NCBI GenBank assembly: GCA_029907475.1
Contig: JARYLU010000004.1
Location: forward strand, 1 to 64,000
DNA length: 64,000 nt
DNA from: Bacillota bacterium
GTDB taxonomy: Bacteria > Bacillota > DSM-12270 > Thermacetogeniales > Thermacetogeniaceae
Direction of reading: 5' to 3'
The notes under the pieces were generated by a model. The model searched no databases. It was given only the letters and a program-made list of their open reading frames with translations, and was not told the origin of the DNA. Both the position numbers and the translations under genes were made by a program. Shown here piece after piece: positions 54,966 through 64,000 of this stretch; position 1 is the first letter of the stretch; the number at the start of each line of letters is the position of its first letter.

Positions 54966-55959
54966 TAATTTCCTCCCTCCCTCCCCGCGTGATAATAATC
55001 TGCCCCTGCTCTTCTAATTTTCGGATAATTGCCACAATTTTTTGCTGGGCCTCTTCCACATCCCGGAGACGAACGGGACCCATATATTCAATGTCCTCTT
55101 TCAGCATTTGAGCGGCCCGTTTTGAAATATTCCGCTCTATTTTACTCATTACTTCCTCTCCAGCCCCTTTCAGGGCCAGTGCCAGATCGTGAGAATCAAC
55201 CTCTCGCAGGACTAGTTGAACCGCGCGGTCATCCAGCTGGACAATGTCTTCAAAAACAAACATCAGTTTTTTAACTTCCTCGGCAAGTTCCGGGTCCTGA
55301 ATTTCAAGTGTTTCGATAATTGTTTTCTCCGTGCTCCGGTCAACCCTGTTGAGTACCTCAACAAGTGCCTTGACTCCTCCGGCAATTGTATAATCCTGTG
55401 TTACTATTGAGGATAGTTTACGCTCTAAGACCTTCTCGACCTCTCTTACAATTTCTGGAGAAGTACGGTCCATTAATGCCACCCGCCTGGCGACTTCACT
55501 TTGGTGTTCTGGGGGAAGAGCCGACAGGACTGCGGCAGCCTGATCCGGATCCAGATAAGCCATGATTAGAGCAATGGTTTGTGGGTGTTCACCTTGAATA
55601 AAGTTAAGGACCTGTCCTGGGTCGGCTTTCCTGATAAAGTCGAATGGACGGACCTGCAGAGAGGCCGTGAGACGCCCGATGATCTCCGCCGCTTTTTGAG
55701 GTCCCAGGGCCTTTTCTAGGAGTTCGCGGGCGTAGTCAATGCCTCCCTGACTGATGTACTCGTTCGCAACGCACATCTGGTAAAACTCCTGATAAACCTC
55801 ATCCCGCTTTTCCGAAGGCACCTTTCTGATGTTCGCAATTTCTAGTGTTAGTTGTTCAATCTCCTCTTCTTGAAGATGTTTAAAGATTTGGGCTGAAAGC
55901 TCGGGTCCTAATGAGATGAGAAGAATCGCGGCTTTTTGCTTTCCCGTTAGGCCTCTCAT
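54958..55959 (-). CDS. fliG: Flagellar motor switch protein FliG
   Basis: Switch protein of 333 residues that couples stator and rotor. The N-terminal domain contacts FliF, the middle domain has the EHPQTIALIMAYLDP motif, and the C-terminal torque helix carries FEDIVQLDDRAVQLVLREVDSHDLALALKGA-like charged residues. It follows fliF by 6 bases. Confidence 0.97.
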   Translation of the reverse strand: MRGLTGKQKAAILLISLGPELSAQIFKHLQEEEIEQLTLEIANIRKVPSEKRDEVYQEFYQMCVANEYISQGGIDYARELLEKALGPQKAAEIIGRLTASLQVRPFDFIRKADPGQVLNFIQGEHPQTIALIMAYLDPDQAAAVLSALPPEHQSEVARRVALMDRTSPEIVREVEKVLERKLSSIVTQDYTIAGGVKALVEVLNRVDRSTEKTIIETLEIQDPELAEEVKKLMFVFEDIVQLDDRAVQLVLREVDSHDLALALKGAGEEVMSKIERNISKRAAQMLKEDIEYMGPVRLRDVEEAQQKIVAIIRKLEEQGQIIITRGGREEIIV

Positions 55960-55965
55960 TCTACC

Positions 55966-57504
55966 TCACCTCGACTCTTCGGTTAACCAGGTCTTAAGGA
56001 GTTGGGCAACATCTTTGGGGCTCTGACGTACAAGCCGTTGAATTTGTTCAAAAATTCTGAGTCTTTCCTTCTCCTCTTCAGTTAATTCTGGTTCTTGGGT
56101 TGCGAGAATCTCTCCTACGGTCCTTTGTGTACCGGCAAGATAATCGATCTCTGCCTGGGGACGGCGCCGCCGGAGAAGCCAGCTCAGGAGAATAAGGACT
56201 CCCACGAGGACTCCTGCAATTAGTCCGTAGGTAGCAATTTGCTCCCGGCTGCGTGCTGCAGACATCTCTTTTTCAAGCTGGCGCGCCCAGGCTGTGTTGA
56301 AGGGCATACTCGTGACTGTCAGGGTATCTCCTCTTTCGGGGCGGATTCCCGCGGCAGCCGTCACCAGCCCCTCAATCTCACGTTGCTGCTGCAAATCAAG
56401 TTGTCCATCTACAACGACGGAGACGGAGAGCTGTTTAATTTGACCAGGAGCAATTACTCTGTATTCTTCTTGTCTGTCAAGTTCGTAATTTGTGATTTTT
56501 TCTGTCTTCTGGTGCTGGCTTGTTCCCTGTCCCTCCAGCTGTTCATATGTTGGGATATTACTGCCCGGGCCGGGTTCCCCTTCCGGAGTAAGGTTTCCCG
56601 AGGAAGTTTCCTCTTTTGTTTGCTGGCTCCTTACTGCTTTATCCCCGAAGTCCTCTTTCCGGATTTCAACCCGGTCGAAATCGAGGGAAGCGTTTGCGCG
56701 CACAACAGCTTTCCCTTGCCCAACAATCCGTTCCAACATTGACTGAATCGATTTTTCCAATTTTTCCTCATAATCTCGCACAACTTGAAGTTGGTTGGCC
56801 GTGAGTCTGGTCGTTGAGGGTAATTCCTCAATATCATCGAGCACCTCCGAAAGAATGTTTCCCTGGGTATCTACTACCGTGACATTTTCAGGTTTTAAGC
56901 CTTCCACCCCGCTCGCAACAAGGTGCATAATCCCCGCAATTTGGTGGTTTTTTAAACTGCGGCCTGGTTTTAGTTTTAGAAGGACAGATGCCGAAGCATC
57001 CTTTTCTTTTTCAATAAAGAGAGATGGCTCGGGAATTACAATGTGAATGCGGACATCTTCGACAACTTCAAGTTTGCGAATCGTTCGCTCCAGTTCTCCT
57101 TGCAGGGCAACCAGATACTTAATCCTGCGCTCACTTTCTGTTTCCCCAAAACGCGTCTGGTTGAAGGATTCAAAACCGACGCTTCCCCCTTTTGGCAGCC
57201 CTTCATTTGCCAGATCAAGGCGGAGTTGGTACTTTTGTGACGCAGGAACAAGAATCGTACTCCCTTCGTTACTTAACTGGTAAGGAATTTTTTTCTCTTT
57301 CAAGTATTCGGTTACCGCAGCGGCATCTTGAGGATCGAGATTTGTATATAAGGGTACAAAGTCAGGTTTGCCGGCTTGAGTAATCAGGAAAACAGAAATG
57401 ATTGCGATTAACAAGATACCACTGCTGAAGAGAACCTTTTGGTTAATTGTTAACCTGCTCCAGAAGTTGAAGATTGCTTCCTTCTGCTTTAACCAGCCTT
57501 GCAT
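55966..57504 (-). CDS. fliF: MS-ring protein FliF
   Basis: Basal-body membrane ring of 512 residues, with membrane helices at about 26-46 and 432-452. Between them are the secretin-like YscJ domain (about 48-220) and the C-terminal ring-building module (about 225-400). The cytoplasmic C-terminus ends with an LTEEEKERLRIFEQIQRLVR-type FliG-binding stretch. It starts the export-and-motor core directly after fliE. Confidence 0.97.
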   Translation of the reverse strand: MQGWLKQKEAIFNFWSRLTINQKVLFSSGILLIAIISVFLITQAGKPDFVPLYTNLDPQDAAAVTEYLKEKKIPYQLSNEGSTILVPASQKYQLRLDLANEGLPKGGSVGFESFNQTRFGETESERRIKYLVALQGELERTIRKLEVVEDVRIHIVIPEPSLFIEKEKDASASVLLKLKPGRSLKNHQIAGIMHLVASGVEGLKPENVTVVDTQGNILSEVLDDIEELPSTTRLTANQLQVVRDYEEKLEKSIQSMLERIVGQGKAVVRANASLDFDRVEIRKEDFGDKAVRSQQTKEETSSGNLTPEGEPGPGSNIPTYEQLEGQGTSQHQKTEKITNYELDRQEEYRVIAPGQIKQLSVSVVVDGQLDLQQQREIEGLVTAAAGIRPERGDTLTVTSMPFNTAWARQLEKEMSAARSREQIATYGLIAGVLVGVLILLSWLLRRRRPQAEIDYLAGTQRTVGEILATQEPELTEEEKERLRIFEQIQRLVRQSPKDVAQLLKTWLTEESR

Positions 57505-57524
57505 AAGCTCAACCAGTCCCGACC

Positions 57525-57836
57525 TTAAACTTGAAGACGCATAATTTCATGGTAAGCATCAAGTAACTTGTTCTGAAACTGTACCAAGAGCTGTAAAGCA
57601 AGTGTAGCCTTTTCCGTCGCAATAATTACTTCGTGAAAACTTTCAGCCTCCCCCAGGGCCACTTCTATTGATTTTTGTTCCGCTTCTTTTTGGAGAGCAT
57701 TTACTTCCTGCCAGGCGCGGGAGAAAATTTCCCTAAATGGAACATCGGGGGTATTTGTGGCTCCTGTCCCGTACCCCCGGCCTCTCATGAGAGTTTCGCT
57801 TAGATGTAGGGTCGTTCCTAAAAGGGGCTCCGGCAT
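57525..57836 (-). CDS. fliE: Hook-basal body adaptor FliE
   Basis: Rod-MS ring adaptor of 103 residues. The conserved C-terminal half has HEVIIATEKATLALQLLVQFQNKLLDAYHEIMR-like sequence; the N-terminal part is variable. AGGAGAGG precedes the ATG. Identified by C-terminus and by position between flgC and fliF. Confidence 0.94.
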   Translation of the reverse strand: MPEPLLGTTLHLSETLMRGRGYGTGATNTPDVPFREIFSRAWQEVNALQKEAEQKSIEVALGEAESFHEVIIATEKATLALQLLVQFQNKLLDAYHEIMRLQV

Positions 57837-57873
57837 TTGGCACCTCTCCTTTTAAACTCCAGATCTCATATTT

Positions 57874-58326
57874 TTATCTCCGTCCGATTTCCAGCGCACG
57901 TATCATCATTTCCTTTGTTGCATTAAGTGCTGTTACATTCGCCTCGTAGGCCCTGCTTGCACTGATAAGATCCACCATTTCTTCGATAATGTTAACATTT
58001 GGCATCCGGACATACCCTCGCGCGTCCGCATCCGGGTGGTCCGGATTGTAAACAACGGGAAAAGGCCGCGGATCCGCCTCAATTGCCTTCACCCTGACGC
58101 CCCGGCCTTCAGCGGCTTTGCTACCTTTCAGGACTGAGGCAAAGTCCGAACTGCGGGTCTCAAAAATCACCCTTCGCCGGCGGTACGGCAGGGGACGACC
58201 GGCGGGGTCAACCTCGCCTGATCTGGTGGTTTCTGCATTGGCAATGTTGTCTGCAATTACATCCAGGCGTAATCGCTGCGCGGTTAGGCCGCTCCCGCTG
58301 ATCTCAAATCCGGTGAAAAGACCCAT
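57874..58326 (-). CDS. flgC: Proximal rod protein FlgC
   Basis: Rod subunit of 150 residues. The flagellar N-terminal motif is in GSGLTAQRLRLDVIADNIANAET and the C-terminal coiled region is in MVDLISASRAYEANVTALNATKEM. It lies after flgB by 5 bases in the standard B-C-fliE order. Confidence 0.97.
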   Translation of the reverse strand: MGLFTGFEISGSGLTAQRLRLDVIADNIANAETTRSGEVDPAGRPLPYRRRRVIFETRSSDFASVLKGSKAAEGRGVRVKAIEADPRPFPVVYNPDHPDADARGYVRMPNVNIIEEMVDLISASRAYEANVTALNATKEMMIRALEIGRR

Positions 58327-58331
58327 GATTA

Positions 58332-58745
58332 CTAACGCCTCCCTTCGGAAATCGCGATCCGCAGCATCCCAAGCTGATCGGTTACAAGGCGAGTAAGAAG
58401 GTTGTAGTTTAAAAGATTTGCCGCCTGTTGCGCCATTTCTGCTTCAATATCTACGTTGTTGCCATCATTCCGCCAACTGGATTCATAAGATCGTGTAATA
58501 ACCGGCTGTACTTCGTCCAGGCATGGTACTGCTGCAAGATGGCGCGGGTTGGTTCTAACTAGTGAAACGGTCGAAGTGTTCCCCAGTACTTCTTTTAGTT
58601 TCTCTTCGAAGATTACATCCCGGCGTTTATATTTAGGAGTATCAACGTTCGCAATATTGTTGCTGATCACTTGCTGGCGCAGCCAGTTACCGTCAAGCGC
58701 CCGCTCCAGCAGCGGAATAAGCGGGGCTCCTAATTGCAACCACAT
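58332..58745 (-). CDS. flgB: Proximal rod protein FlgB
   Basis: Rod subunit of 137 residues and first gene of the fla/che operon. The N-terminal NWLRQQVISNNIANVDTPKYKRRDVIFEEKL matches the family. The C-terminus carries NNVDIEAEMAQQAANLLNYNLLTRLV. The 261-base gap upstream holds the codY terminator and a possible CodY site but no promoter I can call. Confidence 0.97.
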   Translation of the reverse strand: MWLQLGAPLIPLLERALDGNWLRQQVISNNIANVDTPKYKRRDVIFEEKLKEVLGNTSTVSLVRTNPRHLAAVPCLDEVQPVITRSYESSWRNDGNNVDIEAEMAQQAANLLNYNLLTRLVTDQLGMLRIAISEGRR

Positions 58746-58802
58746 TTTTTCTTCCCCCCGTTAAATCCCAGACTTAAATAGGAACTTGTTACCAGATCAA
58801 AC

Positions 58803-58817
58803 AATTTTCAAAATAAT
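58803..58817. promoter_or_regulatory. Possible CodY-binding site before the flagellar operon
   Basis: The plus-strand 15-mer starting AATTTTC matches the CodY consensus (AATTTTCWGAAAATT) at 12 of 15 positions. It lies 58 to 72 bases before the flgB ATG and downstream of codY itself. The region is AT-rich, so a chance match is quite possible. CodY represses the fla/che operon in B. subtilis. Confidence 0.35.
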
Positions 58818-58898
58818 TACAAGTTAAAAACAGGTCTCCAGGCTTGGTAAATTAATTAATAGTTTCTAGGTCACTTTCCAAAATCCTTCTTTTTCGAC

Positions 58899-58949
58899 AA
58901 AAAAATGAAGCAGTGGCCAAATATTTCTATCCTAATTTACCACCGCTTC
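58899..58949 (-). terminator. Terminator of the hslVU-codY operon
   Basis: Minus-strand arms GAAGCGGTGG and CCACTGCTTC form a 10-bp stem with one G-U pair and a 23-base loop, followed by ATTTTTTT. It lies about 57 bases past the codY stop. Confidence 0.75.
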
Positions 58950-59006
58950 GGGACCTGTTCCAGATTACTTTTTTCCTAACTTTATAGTACTTAAGACCTA
59001 TAAAAG

Positions 59007-59804
59007 TTAGCGGATCTTTTTATTCCACCTAATTCTTTTTAGTTCCTCAAGGAGATTCTCGTTAAGAACCCGGATGTAAGTTCCTTTCATTCCCAGGGAC
59101 TTTGCTTCAATTACTCCTGCGCTCTCGAGCTTACGTAAAGCATTTACAATTACAGAACGGGTAATCCCAACCCGATCTGCAATCCGGCTAGCCACAAGTA
59201 ACCCTTCGGAGCTTCCCAGTTCAAAAAAGATGTGTTCGGCGGCCTCCATTTCCGAAAAGGAAAGTGTCCCCAAAGCAATCTGTACGGCCGCCTTCTTTCT
59301 TGTATCCGCCTCCACACGCTCGGTTTTAATCCGCATGATTTCCATTCCTACGACGGTAGCTCCGTGCTCAGCCAGGACCAATTCAGCCGGTCCTACATCA
59401 GACCCAATTTTTGTTAGAATCAAACTTCCCAGGCGTTCTCCTCCCCCGAAAATGGGGATAATAGTCATTTTTTTGTCGTTTAATGGGCATTTTTCGGAGG
59501 AGTGAAAAAAACAGGTATTGGCCTGCTGGGAAATGTTTGCCTTTGTTTCTGTGATGAGAAGGAGTTCCTGGTTGTAGCTCTCCGGAAAACATTCACTATG
59601 CAGAATAATATCCGTCATAATGTCACAGGTGAAGCCTTCCAAAAAATTATACCCTAAAATTTTTCCCCGCCGCCCGACCAAATAAATGTTTACCTCAATG
59701 TTTTCGCTGAGAACCTGAGCTATTGCCGGGAAATCTACCGGATTACCTGCCGCTTTTTGAATTAATTTATTAAGTGTCCGGGTTTTCTCTAATAGGGCCT
59801 CCAT
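59007..59804 (-). CDS. codY: Global nutrient regulator CodY
   Basis: GTP- and branched-chain-amino-acid-sensing repressor, 265 residues from the ATG at 59804. The N-terminal GAF domain (about 1-155) is followed by a linker helix and a winged helix-turn-helix with VASRIADRVGITRSVIVNALRKLESAGVI, which matches the B. subtilis DNA-binding helix almost exactly, and GMKGTYIRVLN. The ATG two codons upstream (59810) touches GAGAGGGG with no spacing and is less likely. Confidence 0.97.
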   Translation of the reverse strand: MEALLEKTRTLNKLIQKAAGNPVDFPAIAQVLSENIEVNIYLVGRRGKILGYNFLEGFTCDIMTDIILHSECFPESYNQELLLITETKANISQQANTCFFHSSEKCPLNDKKMTIIPIFGGGERLGSLILTKIGSDVGPAELVLAEHGATVVGMEIMRIKTERVEADTRKKAAVQIALGTLSFSEMEAAEHIFFELGSSEGLLVASRIADRVGITRSVIVNALRKLESAGVIEAKSLGMKGTYIRVLNENLLEELKRIRWNKKIR

Positions 59805-59823
59805 TATCATCCCCTCTCCGCTT

Positions 59824-61224
59824 CTAGAGTATGTATCTACTTAAATCATCGTCTTTGAGAATCTCGGCCAGTCGCGTCGCAACATAGTCTTTGTCAATGG
59901 TTATTTTCTTTTTATTTTGAGAGATTTCAGGTGCCTGGAAAGAAATTTCTTCGAGTATTTTTTCCAGTACAGTGTGGAGCCGGCGTGCTCCAATGTTTTC
60001 TGTTCTGGCGTTAACAAGGTAAGCTATTTCTGCAATTTCTGCGAGTGCATCCGGAGCAAATTCGATTTCCAGGCCCTCAGTACGCAAAAGCTCAGTATAC
60101 TGCCGGATCAAAGAATTATGAGGCTCTGTTAAGATTCGCAAAAAGTCGTCTTTAGTCAGGGGTTTAAGTTCAACTCTAATCGGAAACCGTCCTTGCAGTT
60201 CAGGAATTAAGTCAGATGGTTTAGCAAAATGAAAAGCGCCTGCGGCGATAAATAAAATATAGTCGGTTTTTACCGGACCATATTTTGTCATTACCGTAGA
60301 ACCCTCTACAATGGGTAAAATATCCCGTTGGACCCCACCCCGCGAAACATCGGGCCCGTAATTTGTTTCACGACCTGCGATCTTATCAATCTCGTCCAGG
60401 AAAATAATACCCGTCTGTTCCGCGCGTTCAATTGCCTGCGCGACCACTTCATCCATATCAATTAGTTTTTGGGCCTCTTCCTGGGCTAAGATCCGGCGTG
60501 CCTCCTTAATTGGCACCTGACGTTTCCTTTTCTTCTTAGGTAAAATGTTACCTAGCATATCCTGGAGATTAATGCCCATTTCTTCCATTCCCCCGGCAGA
60601 GAAAACCTCTAACATTTGCGGGGCCCTTTCTTCGACTTCTATTTCAATATATTTCTCTTCTAGTTCTCCCCTCCGCAACTTTTCTGCAAGTTGCTGGCGC
60701 CGCTGCGTTCTGATGATTTTCTCTTCTTCGTGTTCTTCGTTGCTCTGCATCTTTTCGATTTCGCCAAATAAAAGCTCAAGCGGGTTTTTTGGTGCCTGCT
60801 GACGCCGGTAGGGAGGAAGCAGGAGGTCCAGAATCTTTTCTTCGGCTAATTTTTCGGCTTTTTCGGCTACCTTTGCCAGTTTCTCATTTTTTACCATGCG
60901 AATGGAAACTTCTACTAAATCCCGTATCATTGATTCCACATCGCGTCCTACATATCCGACCTCTGTAAATTTTGTAGCCTCTACCTTAACAAAAGGAGCA
61001 TTTACCAGCTTCGCCAGGCGCCGTGCGATTTCCGTTTTCCCGATTCCAGTTGGCCCGATCATGATGATATTTTTTGGAACAATCTCATCCTGAAGTTCTG
61101 CGGGCAATCGCCGCCTGCGGTATCTGTTTCTCAAGGCAATTGCAACGGCTTTCTTAGCTTCTTCCTGACCTACAATGTACCGGTCGAGCTCTGCAACAAT
61201 TTGTTGTGGAGTCAGTTCTTCCAT
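59824..61224 (-). CDS. hslU: HslU (ClpY) ATPase subunit of the HslUV protease
   Basis: AAA+ unfoldase of 466 residues. The Walker A motif is GPTGIGKT (57-64), Walker [11 protein letters not shown], and sensor regions with the [11 protein letters not shown] arginine. The inserted I-domain is about 105-245 and highly charged. The C-terminal tail ends in SRYIL, consistent with docking on HslV. It follows hslV by 12 bases. Confidence 0.97.
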   Translation of the reverse strand: MEELTPQQIVAELDRYIVGQEEAKKAVAIALRNRYRRRRLPAELQDEIVPKNIIMIGPTGIGKTEIARRLAKLVNAPFVKVEATKFTEVGYVGRDVESMIRDLVEVSIRMVKNEKLAKVAEKAEKLAEEKILDLLLPPYRRQQAPKNPLELLFGEIEKMQSNEEHEEEKIIRTQRRQQLAEKLRRGELEEKYIEIEVEERAPQMLEVFSAGGMEEMGINLQDMLGNILPKKKRKRQVPIKEARRILAQEEAQKLIDMDEVVAQAIERAEQTGIIFLDEIDKIAGRETNYGPDVSRGGVQRDILPIVEGSTVMTKYGPVKTDYILFIAAGAFHFAKPSDLIPELQGRFPIRVELKPLTKDDFLRILTEPHNSLIRQYTELLRTEGLEIEFAPDALAEIAEIAYLVNARTENIGARRLHTVLEKILEEISFQAPEISQNKKKITIDKDYVATRLAEILKDDDLSRYIL

Positions 61225-61236
61225 CCCTTTTCTCCC

Positions 61237-61779
61237 CTATATTTTTTCAACGGTAATAAAGTCGTTCGTATAAACACAAATCGAAGCTGCAATTTCTAAG
61301 GCTGAATGAACAATGCGAGAGGCTTCTAAGGAAGTGTGACGGAGAAGCGCCCGTGCCGCAGCTAAAGCATAGGGTGCACCCGATCCGGCTGCGGCAATCC
61401 CATCATCAGGCTCGATAACTTCCCCGCTTCCCGATATGATCAGGAGGTGTTCCCGGTCCGCAACGACCAGTAAAGCTTCTAAACGTCGCAGCATACGGTC
61501 CAGGCGCCACTCCCGCGCCAATTCTACTGCTGCACGCAAGAGATTACCACGGTACTCATCAAGTCTTCTTTCAAATTTATCAAAAAGGGTTAGAGCGTCG
61601 GCTACAGAACCAGCGAACCCTGCCAAAACCTGGTCGTTGTACAGCTTTCGGATCTTGCACGCACGTTCTTTCATGATCGTATTATTTCCCAGGGTAACCT
61701 GTCCGTCACCCCCTATTGCGACCTGTTCCCCTCGTTTGACGGCAATTATCGTTGTTCCGAAAATCAATTGGCCGGTCAC
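61237..61779 (-). CDS. hslV: HslV (ClpQ) peptidase subunit with short propeptide
   Basis: N-terminal nucleophile protease ring, 180 residues from a GTG at 61779. This start has AAGGAGGAGG a few bases upstream and gives an eight-residue lead before the catalytic Thr9 in [11 protein letters not shown], like the six-residue lead in B. subtilis CodW. The rest of the family pattern ([42 protein letters not shown]) is intact. A longer frame from 61863 would place a 29-residue extension before it and is rejected. The start lies inside xerC. Confidence 0.94.
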   Translation of the reverse strand: MTGQLIFGTTIIAVKRGEQVAIGGDGQVTLGNNTIMKERACKIRKLYNDQVLAGFAGSVADALTLFDKFERRLDEYRGNLLRAAVELAREWRLDRMLRRLEALLVVADREHLLIISGSGEVIEPDDGIAAAGSGAPYALAAARALLRHTSLEASRIVHSALEIAASICVYTNDFITVEKI

Positions 61780-62713
61780 TCCCTCCTCCTTTAATCTCTG
61801 GTAAAGTTTTTGCTCTTGGGTGAGACTTTTCGTAAACCAATTTGATCCGTTCACCTGAGACATGTGTATAAATTTGAGTACTCGATATTCTCTGGTGTCC
61901 TAAAAGTTCTTGAACAGACCGGAGATCTGCTCCTCCTTCTAAAAGGTGCGTGGCAAAAGTATGGCGTAGAGCATGGGGTGTTAGATTGCGGTTTGGGCTA
62001 ATCTGTCTTAAATATTTCGAAATTATACCATAGGCGCCGCGCGTGCTTAAACGCTTTCCTCTCCAATTGACAAAAAGGGGTTCCGAGGTAACAGTTTGTA
62101 ACTTTTTAGTAATAAGCGGGCGTGCCCTGGTTACGTAAGTTTCCAGCGCTTCTGCCGCGAAAGAGCCAAAAGGTACAATCCGCTCCCTCTTCCCCTTTCC
62201 TTTTAATAAAAGACAACGAAGCGAAAAATCTATATCTCCGAGGTTAATTTGGACTGCTTCACCGACCCTTAACCCCGAACTGTAAAGTAACTCCAACAGG
62301 GCCCGGTCTCGCAGGTCCAGAACGCTCTTTTGTTCCAGCGATGAGAAGAGATTGTTAATTTCTTGCGGGTAAAGAAAATGAGGTAAGCGTTTAGTTCTTT
62401 TAGGGGTACGAATTAAATTTAAAGGGTTTGCCTCAATTATTTTTTGTTCTGAAAGATATTTAAAAAAAGTACGCAAGCAGGCAAGCCTGCGGGCAACCGT
62501 ACTCCGCGCATAGCCGGCCTCATACAAGGCGGACAGGTACTCCCGGATATTTTTTGTATCTACCTGGGCAGGTGCTGCGATTTTTATAGACTTTAAAAAA
62601 TTAAAAAAATGTTCTAGATCTGAAAGATAGTTAAGAATGGTCTTTTTGCTCAGGCCTTTATGGTTCTTCAAATAATTATCAAATTGATTTTCCAATTCTT
62701 GAAAAATGCCCAT
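61706..62713 (-). CDS. xerC: Tyrosine recombinase XerC (CodV type)
   Basis: Chromosome-dimer recombinase of 335 residues from the ATG at 62713. The N-terminal SAM-like domain opens [19 protein letters not shown]; the catalytic domain has Arg in [40 protein letters not shown] and Tyr in QIYTHVSGE. The usual end is [11 protein letters not shown]; here about 31 further residues follow that overlap the hslV start in another frame. The ATG has AAAGG about 12 bases upstream; a GTG at 62743 would add 10 residues. Confidence 0.95.
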   Translation of the reverse strand: MGIFQELENQFDNYLKNHKGLSKKTILNYLSDLEHFFNFLKSIKIAAPAQVDTKNIREYLSALYEAGYARSTVARRLACLRTFFKYLSEQKIIEANPLNLIRTPKRTKRLPHFLYPQEINNLFSSLEQKSVLDLRDRALLELLYSSGLRVGEAVQINLGDIDFSLRCLLLKGKGKRERIVPFGSFAAEALETYVTRARPLITKKLQTVTSEPLFVNWRGKRLSTRGAYGIISKYLRQISPNRNLTPHALRHTFATHLLEGGADLRSVQELLGHQRISSTQIYTHVSGERIKLVYEKSHPRAKTLPEIKGGGSDRPIDFRNNDNCRQTRGTGRNRG

Positions 62714-62743
62714 TATCAAACAAAACCTTTCTGTATACAACAC

Positions 62744-62772
62744 ATGCTAGCATAGAATACGAAATTCGACAA
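62744..62772 (-). promoter_or_regulatory. Weak promoter candidate for xerC-hslVU-codY
   Basis: TTGTCG (62767-62772), a 17-base spacer and TAGCAT (62744-62749) in the 61-base gap after trmFO. The -10 falls in a 10-base palindrome ATGCTAGCAT. Each hexamer matches the consensus at four of six positions. Confidence 0.35.
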
Positions 62773-62774
62773 GT

Positions 62775-64000
62775 CTATTTGTCTAAATTTTCTAGGAATT
62801 TAGTCCAAGCATTAAGCGCTCTTTGAAGAATGACATTAGTCCTATCATGACGCCTGATTTGCTTTGGAAGGGGAGGAAAGATGCCAAAATTAATATTCAT
62901 TGGTTGAAAATTGGGACTTGCTGAAGTCGTAACATACCAGCATAAAGCTCCATGCGCCGATTCAGGGGGAGGGATTAAGGGTTCCTTGCTTTGAGCGAGC
63001 CGCGCGCCGTTAATCCCTGCAATAAACCCGCTGGCAGCAGACTCCACGTATCCTTCTACTCCTGTAAGCTGCCCCGCGCAGAAAATGCCGGGATCTGAGT
63101 TCAACTGCAGGGTTTCCCGGAGCAGCCTGGGACTGTTGAGAAAGGTATTCCTGTGCATAACACCGTAGCGAACGAAGTCCGCCTGCTCTAATCCCGGAAT
63201 GAGCCGGAAAACGCGTTTCTGCTCCTTCCACTTGAGTTGGGTTTGAAAACCTACCAGGTTATAAAGCGTACCGGCGCGGTTATCCTGCCTTAACTGGGCC
63301 ACCGCGAAAGGCTTTTTACCAGTTTGTGGGTCCACCAGTCCAACTGGTTTTAGGGGGCCGTAGCGGAGGGTTTCCGGACCGCGCCTTGCCATTACTTCGA
63401 TCGGTAAACATCCTTCGAAAAAACAGTTTTTTTCAAAAGCCTTGGGCTCGTAAACCTCCGCAGTGATAAGAGCTTGCCAAAAACGAACATATTCCTCTTC
63501 AGTCATGGGTGCATTTAAATAAGCACCTTCTCCTTTTCCGTAGCGTGATGCTGCAAATAATTTATCCATATTTAGAGATTCTTGAGTTACAATGGGAGCC
63601 GCAGCATCATAAAAAGAGAGATACCGTTCGCCCGTCAGGCGTACAAGGCTCTCACTGAAAGCACCCGCGGTCAAAGGACCGGTAGCGATGACCAAAGGTC
63701 GAAAAGGAGGGATTTCTTTGATTTCTTCTCTAATTACAGTAATCCGGGGATGCTGTAGGATCGCTTCGGTGACGGCTCGTGCAAACTCGGTGCGGTCAAC
63801 AGCCAGTGCCCCTCCTGCCGGAACCGCAGTTTTTTCAGCACACTTGATAATTAGCGATCCACCTTGTCGCATTTCTTCTTTTAGTAAACCCACGGCATTT
63901 TCTAAAGACTGGGCGCGCAGCGAATTGCTGCACACAAGTTCCGCCAGCAGACCTGTATGATGGGCGGGTGTCTGTTTGACGGGGCGCATTTCGAACAGAG
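62775..64000 (-). CDS. trmFO: tRNA (uracil-54-C5)-methyltransferase TrmFO, 5' end cut off
   Basis: Folate- and FAD-dependent enzyme that makes ribothymidine 54 in tRNA. The window holds about 408 residues; the frame stays open to 64000 and continues upstream. The visible N-terminal part reads [26 protein letters not shown], which is about residue 30 of the family, so the GxGxxG FAD motif lies outside the window. CSNSLR, the [12 protein letters not shown] Cys and the C-terminal GYVESAASG part are intact. trmFO precedes xerC/codV in B. subtilis as well. Confidence 0.96.
   Translation of the reverse strand, partial: LFEMRPVKQTPAHHTGLLAELVCSNSLRAQSLENAVGLLKEEMRQGGSLIIKCAEKTAVPAGGALAVDRTEFARAVTEAILQHPRITVIREEIKEIPPFRPLVIATGPLTAGAFSESLVRLTGERYLSFYDAAAPIVTQESLNMDKLFAASRYGKGEGAYLNAPMTEEEYVRFWQALITAEVYEPKAFEKNCFFEGCLPIEVMARRGPETLRYGPLKPVGLVDPQTGKKPFAVAQLRQDNRAGTLYNLVGFQTQLKWKEQKRVFRLIPGLEQADFVRYGVMHRNTFLNSPRLLRETLQLNSDPGIFCAGQLTGVEGYVESAASGFIAGINGARLAQSKEPLIPPPESAHGALCWYVTTSASPNFQPMNINFGIFPPLPKQIRRHDRTNVILQRALNAWTKFLENLDK

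Noticed and set aside
54478-55017. 179-residue plus-strand ORF opposite fliH and the end of fliG
   Set aside because: Ser/Ala-rich shadow of the fliH coiled coil, with no family resemblance.
56239-56742. 167-residue plus-strand ORF opposite fliF
   Set aside because: Shadow ORF; fliF is complete and well conserved on the other strand.
63688-63960. Plus-strand ORF within trmFO
   Set aside because: Shadow of trmFO codons.

Overview
All recognisable genes in this window lie on the minus strand, so the biological reading direction is from position 64000 down to 1. Gene content and order point to a Gram-positive, spore-forming, flagellated clostridial-type Firmicute. The xerC(codV)-hslV-hslU-codY-flgB order, the fla/che block ending in sigD, the rpsB-tsf-pyrH-frr-uppS-cdsA-dxr-rseP block, the nusA-infB block and the rpsO-pnp-ylxY-mlpA-ymxH block all follow the Bacillus subtilis arrangement. 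There are clostridial differences: ispG lies between rseP and proS, nrnA lies between rbfA and truB, polC and ylxP are absent, and a FapA/DUF342 gene follows sigD. No L- or P-ring genes are present. UUG start codons are unusually common. I cannot name the species from sequence alone.

Region by region in transcription order: (1) 64000-59007, the end of trmFO, then xerC, hslV, hslU and the global regulator codY, closed by a terminator at 58899-58949. (2) 58745-26182, a nearly unbroken flagellar and chemotaxis operon: rod, basal body, export ATPase, hook, stator, switch, export gate, FlhF/FlhG, a PilZ brake, CheB/A/W/C/D, sigD, FapA and a SwrB-like membrane protein, ending at a strong terminator at 26137-26167. 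(3) 26134-15111, translation start-up genes (rpsB, tsf, frr), UMP kinase, an orphan PASTA protein, a ferredoxin, lipid and isoprenoid genes (uppS, cdsA, dxr, ispG), the site-2 protease rseP, and proS. (4) 15083-7304, the rimP-nusA-ylxR-ylxQ-infB-rbfA-nrnA-truB-ribF operon behind a clear sigma-A promoter and a structured leader. (5) 7243-4164, two unrecognised 73-residue ORFs with their own promoter, then rpsO and pnp. (6) 4081-537, ylxY, a D,D-carboxypeptidase, the M16 peptidase mlpA and ymxH. (7) 441-1, the remains of a mobile element.

The window is mostly conserved core genome, and I found no clear new multi-gene defence or biosynthetic system. The observations most worth a second look are at the regulatory and gene-boundary scale. 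They are: a CUG start for fliY, a cheB start problem, a 74-base xerC/hslV overlap, a leader ORF spanning a hairpin ahead of rimP-nusA, a switch-like leader ahead of rpsB, two unassigned small genes between ribF and rpsO, a possible CodY site ahead of the flagellar operon, and a composition mosaic inside the hook gene. All computation here was by eye; no database search was run.
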